Part shown: positions 4,116 to 6,084 of the stretch, piece after piece | Layout of the letters: each line of letters begins with the position of its first letter | Numbering within the stretch: position 1 is the stretch's first letter | Source of the DNA: Candidatus Ruminimicrobiellum caprinum | GTDB taxonomy: Bacteria > Elusimicrobiota > Endomicrobiia > Endomicrobiales > Endomicrobiaceae | Length of the DNA stretch: 6,084 nt | Reading direction: 5' to 3' | Assembly: GCA_017413305.1 (NCBI GenBank) | Contig: JAFPUA010000254.1 | Location: forward strand, 1-6,084 | Translations under genes and position numbers: made by a program | The notes under the pieces: generated by a model | Told to the model about the DNA's origin: nothing | The model's database searches: none | Seen by the model: the letters and a program-made list of their open reading frames with translations, nothing else

Positions 4116-5199
4116 ATTTTATATTCTTTAGTTTATTGTTATAAAAATATTTTATTTTTTTGTAGCCTGTTATGGTACCGACACATTTTATTTCCGGAAA
4201 AAATTTTTTCGCTTTTGCAGAATCTTTTTTATCAACGGTAAAAACAAGTTCAAATTCTTCGCCACCAAACAAAGCAAATTTATATAATTTATTTAAATCA
4301 GTTCCGCAATATTTTATCAAATTTTTTGAAATAGGTATACTGTTTATATTGATATCGGCGCCTTTTTCCCCTGCTAACAATTCTATGGATTTAAAAAGTC
4401 CATCAGAAGAATCTGTCATTGATGTTATTTTTAAATTTTTCGATAAATTGTTTGCAAGTTTCAACCGTGCCTGCGGAACAAGATGTTTCTTAACAAGTCT
4501 TCGCTCGTTAGCTGAGAAGCTGAGAAGCTGAGAAGCTGAGAAACGGTGAGATACCGCGTCAAGCACGGTATGACAGAAAGAAAAGTTGTCATTCCGCACT
4601 TGATGCGGAATCTCTCTGTTTTGTCGTTTATTGTACATTGTACATTGTACATTATGCATTATCTCCAGGCCTGCTCCACTGTCGCCGAAAGTACCTGAAA
4701 CAAAAATTAAGTCTCCTTTTTTTGCACCGGTTCTTGTAATTACTTTGTCGTAAGCTATTCCTATAAGTGTCACAGAAATTGTTAAGAAGTCTGCACCAAC
4801 AGTATCTCCTCCGGACAAATGAATATCATATTTATCACAAGTTTTTTTAATTGATGAAAAAAGTTTTTTTATAAATTTATCAGATATATTTTTCGGTATT
4901 CCCACCGATATAAAAGCATACAACGGTTTAGCTTTTCCCATAGATGCAATATCGCTGACATTTACTTCTATTGATTTCTGCCCTATTTGTTCCGGTGTAG
5001 CCCAAGCAGTTTTAAAATGAATATTATCAATTAAAATGTCAGTTGTTACGACATACTTTGCATTCGTATGAGAATTGTAAACAAAACAATCATCCCCGAT
5101 ATCTGCAACAACATTATGACATTTTGAAGGGCGCGTGTTATGTTTTTTTATAAAATTTATTAATTTAAATTCATCTAACGGATGCGTTTTTTTAGCCAT
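4093..5199 (-). CDS. thiL: thiamine-monophosphate kinase ThiL with a repeat-derived insertion
   Basis: ThiL phosphorylates thiamine monophosphate with ATP to give thiamine diphosphate. Family marks from the start at 5199 are LDEFKLINFI, VVADIGDDCFV (residues 30-40), TTDILIDNIHF (52-62), VNVSDIASMG (79-88), LSGGDTVGADF (128-138), SGTFGDSGAGLE (168-179), TDSSDGL (262-268) and FGGEEFELVFTV (311-322), so both domains and the Asp-rich metal/ATP sites are kept. At 368 residues it is about 40 longer than usual. Residues about 181-230, between GLEI and the RRLVKKHL block, are encoded by three adjoining repeats (4511-4664). The ATG at 5199 gives the normal family N-terminus, while upstream codons (from 5253) read a hydrophobic stretch belonging to the lnt frame. 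It overlaps lnt by 25 bp and tsaE by 23 bp. No Shine-Dalgarno sequence is seen. Confidence 0.93.
   Translation of the reverse strand: MAKKTHPLDEFKLINFIKKHNTRPSKCHNVVADIGDDCFVYNSHTNAKYVVTTDILIDNIHFKTAWATPEQIGQKSIEVNVSDIASMGKAKPLYAFISVGIPKNISDKFIKKLFSSIKKTCDKYDIHLSGGDTVGADFLTISVTLIGIAYDKVITRTGAKKGDLIFVSGTFGDSGAGLEIMHNVQCTMYNKRQNREIPHQVRNDNFSFCHTVLDAVSHRFSASQLLSFSANERRLVKKHLVPQARLKLANNLSKNLKITSMTDSSDGLFKSIELLAGEKGADININSIPISKNLIKYCGTDLNKLYKFALFGGEEFELVFTVDKKDSAKAKKFFPEIKCVGTITGYKKIKYFYNNKLKNIKYDGYKHF
4511..4542. repeat. 8-bp tandem repeat, four perfect GCTGAGAA units, inside thiL
   Basis: Four identical octamers follow one another without interruption and encode Ser/Leu/Gln/Phe-rich residues of the thiL insertion (about residues 220-230). 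Because eight is not a multiple of three, gain or loss of one unit would shift the thiL frame. Confidence 0.92.
4548..4614. repeat. 67-bp double stem-loop palindromic element inside thiL
   Basis: Two small dyads, ATACCG..CGGTAT (4551-4571) and ATTCCGCA..TGCGGAAT (4591-4611), are placed head to head. The outer ends GAGAT and ATCTC and the inner ends ATGACA and TGTCAT are complementary, so the whole unit is one larger inverted repeat with an 11-nt A/G-rich spacer. It is translated in frame (protein segment REIPHQVRND..HTVLDAVSHR). It resembles palindromic repeats found widely in bacterial genomes that can be read as protein, such as Rickettsia palindromic elements, but I cannot assign it to a named family. 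Confidence 0.85.
4630..4664. repeat. 7-bp tandem repeat, three ATTGTAC units plus two variants, inside thiL
   Basis: Three perfect ATTGTAC heptamers (4630-4650) are followed by ATTATGC and ATTATCT. They encode the segment MHNVQCTMYN at the start of the thiL insertion (residues 181-190). The period matches the AATTAGN arrays elsewhere in the window although the unit differs. Confidence 0.88.
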
Positions 5200-6084
5200 G
5201 GCAGTATTATACCAAAAATAAACAAACAAAAACAATATGCACCACACAGCCACACAAACAAATCACCGATTCTATCGTATATGGTTATGTAGCTATTAGT
5301 GTAAACAGTTTCTTCAAAAGCAGTTTGCTCGGAATCTTTAGTTTGTTTTATTATTTTTCCGGTAGGTGATATCACTCCAGATATACCGGTATTTCCGGAA
5401 ACAGCAAGATATTTTCTATTTTCAACAGCCCTAAAAACGTTCATTATAAAATGTTGGTAAGGATACGATAATCCGTCACACCAAGCATCATTTGAATGTG
5501 TTGTAAGTAATGTAGCACCTTTTAAAGTAAATTCTCTAGATAAGTACGGATAATAATTTTCAGAACAAATATTTATACCTAAGACACAAGAACCTATATC
5601 AAAAACTTCCACGTTCTCATTTTTTGATAAATTGTCTGTTAAATCTATTCTTTTAAACAACTCTGCAAGAAACCCCTGAAAAGGGACATATTCGCCAAAT
5701 AGAACAAGATGTTTCTTTTTGTATTTATTTACAACTTCGCCGTTTTTATCGACAATAAATATGGTATTGTATATTCTTTTATCTTCATCAAATTTACCGC
5801 CAATTAGTGTTATATCTGAATTTTTGGCAATACTCCTCACTAAACTTCTAATTTCCGGATATTTCATCAATCTTCTTGGTAGAACAGTTTCCGGATACAA
5901 AATAATATTACATCCTTTATCTCTTAAACTCTCTACGCTTTTATACAGTATCTTTACTATTTTTTGTCTATACTTTTTTCCTCTTTTCATTTGTTGCGCA
6001 ATATTCGGCTGAACAATTCCTATTTTTATTTTATTTTCTTCTGTTTCATTAAAATCTGAAAATTGATTTATCTTTACTATACCG
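5175..6084 (-). CDS. lnt: apolipoprotein N-acyltransferase Lnt, C-terminal catalytic part
   Basis: About 302 codons are visible; the gene enters from the right edge, since the frame stays open upstream of the Met codon at 5990 and reads KIKIGIVQPNIAQQ, the conserved start of the Lnt nitrilase-like domain. Lnt adds the third acyl chain to the N-terminal Cys of lipoproteins in the inner membrane. All three catalytic positions are present: Glu in LYPETVLP, Lys in KYKKKHLVLFGEYVP, and Cys in GINICSENYYP (the family usually has ICYE). Later marks are SNDAWCDG, PYQHFIMNVFRAVENR and SGNTGISGVI. One C-terminal membrane helix (LFVWLCGAYCFCLFIFGIIL) is followed by the basic tail KKRIR. The missing N-terminal part should hold the other membrane helices. 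The stop lies 25 bp inside thiL. Confidence 0.95.
   Translation of the reverse strand, partial: GIVKINQFSDFNETEENKIKIGIVQPNIAQQMKRGKKYRQKIVKILYKSVESLRDKGCNIILYPETVLPRRLMKYPEIRSLVRSIAKNSDITLIGGKFDEDKRIYNTIFIVDKNGEVVNKYKKKHLVLFGEYVPFQGFLAELFKRIDLTDNLSKNENVEVFDIGSCVLGINICSENYYPYLSREFTLKGATLLTTHSNDAWCDGLSYPYQHFIMNVFRAVENRKYLAVSGNTGISGVISPTGKIIKQTKDSEQTAFEETVYTNSYITIYDRIGDLFVWLCGAYCFCLFIFGIILPWLKKRIR
5206..5211 (-). promoter_or_regulatory. possible -10 box for a leaderless thiL transcript
   Basis: A perfect TATAAT on the minus strand ends six nucleotides before the thiL ATG, which would put the transcription start on the A of that ATG. The -35 match is poor (TTGTTT at 18 bp). It lies in the AT-rich end of lnt and could be chance. 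Confidence 0.25.

Noticed and set aside
4461..4652. Minus-strand 63-codon frame inside thiL
   Set aside because: It is another frame of the repeat cluster within thiL; the peptide resembles translated palindromic repeats, and the thiL frame with its conserved motifs continues on both sides.
4511..4664. CRISPR array
   Set aside because: Units are 7-8 bp with no spacers of constant length, and no cas genes are present.
5200..5253. Upstream thiL start at 5253 giving an 18-residue hydrophobic extension
   Set aside because: ThiL is cytoplasmic, the family N-terminus matches MAKKTHPLDEFKLI from 5199, and the hydrophobic stretch comes from the AT-rich 3' end of lnt read in another frame.
5175..5990. 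Taking the Met codon at 5990 as the start of lnt
   Set aside because: The frame stays open to the window edge, and the residues before this Met (KIKIGIVQPNI) are conserved Lnt sequence, so the true start lies outside.

Overview
The window is AT-rich (roughly one third G+C) bacterial chromosome, and every recognised gene lies on the minus strand, so it reads from high to low coordinates. An apolipoprotein N-acyltransferase, a lipoprotein with a clear lipobox and an exported cobalamin-binding protein point to a Gram-negative (diderm) cell. The dense, varied short repeats suggest a genome that tolerates repeat spread. An Elusimicrobia/Endomicrobium-like or other AT-rich diderm source fits, but this is a guess; no rRNA or other marker here settles it.

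The right two thirds hold a housekeeping run: lnt (partial, 5175-6084) overlaps thiL (4093-5199), which overlaps tsaE (3645-4115); then come tsaB (2910-3557) and a SurA/PpiC-like lipoprotein chaperone (1674-2822), closed by a 16-bp hairpin (1619-1657). Lnt matures lipoproteins such as the chaperone. TsaE and TsaB serve the t6A37 tRNA modification. ThiL makes thiamine diphosphate.

The left third is a vitamin B12 unit. A near-consensus promoter (1576-1604) drives a CAU-anticodon tRNA, probably tRNA-Ile2 (1482-1555). Nine nucleotides after the tRNA comes a cobalamin riboswitch aptamer (1298-1472) with a 13-bp P1 helix, followed by an intrinsic terminator (1239-1276), a long leader, the corrinoid adenosyltransferase gene (548-1060), and a BtuF-like cobalamin-binding protein cut by the window edge (1-365). 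The likely logic is that the tRNA is always made, while B12 bound to the riboswitch decides whether polymerase reads on into the B12 salvage genes.

Several short repeat families run across this layout: 7-bp tandem repeats of different sequence (368-392, 2864-2891, 3616-3629, 4630-4664), an 8-bp tandem repeat (4511-4542), a 67-bp double stem-loop element (4548-4614) with a related half element (3654-3683), A/T-rich hairpins, and two diverged copies of a larger palindromic element in opposite orientation on either side of the adenosyltransferase gene. Three repeat types sit together in frame inside thiL and add about 50 codons; another supplies the last residues of TsaE.

The most notable observations are the tRNA-riboswitch fusion transcript, the repeat cluster translated inside thiL, and the inverted element pair around the adenosyltransferase gene. 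No transposase, CRISPR array or defence system is visible.
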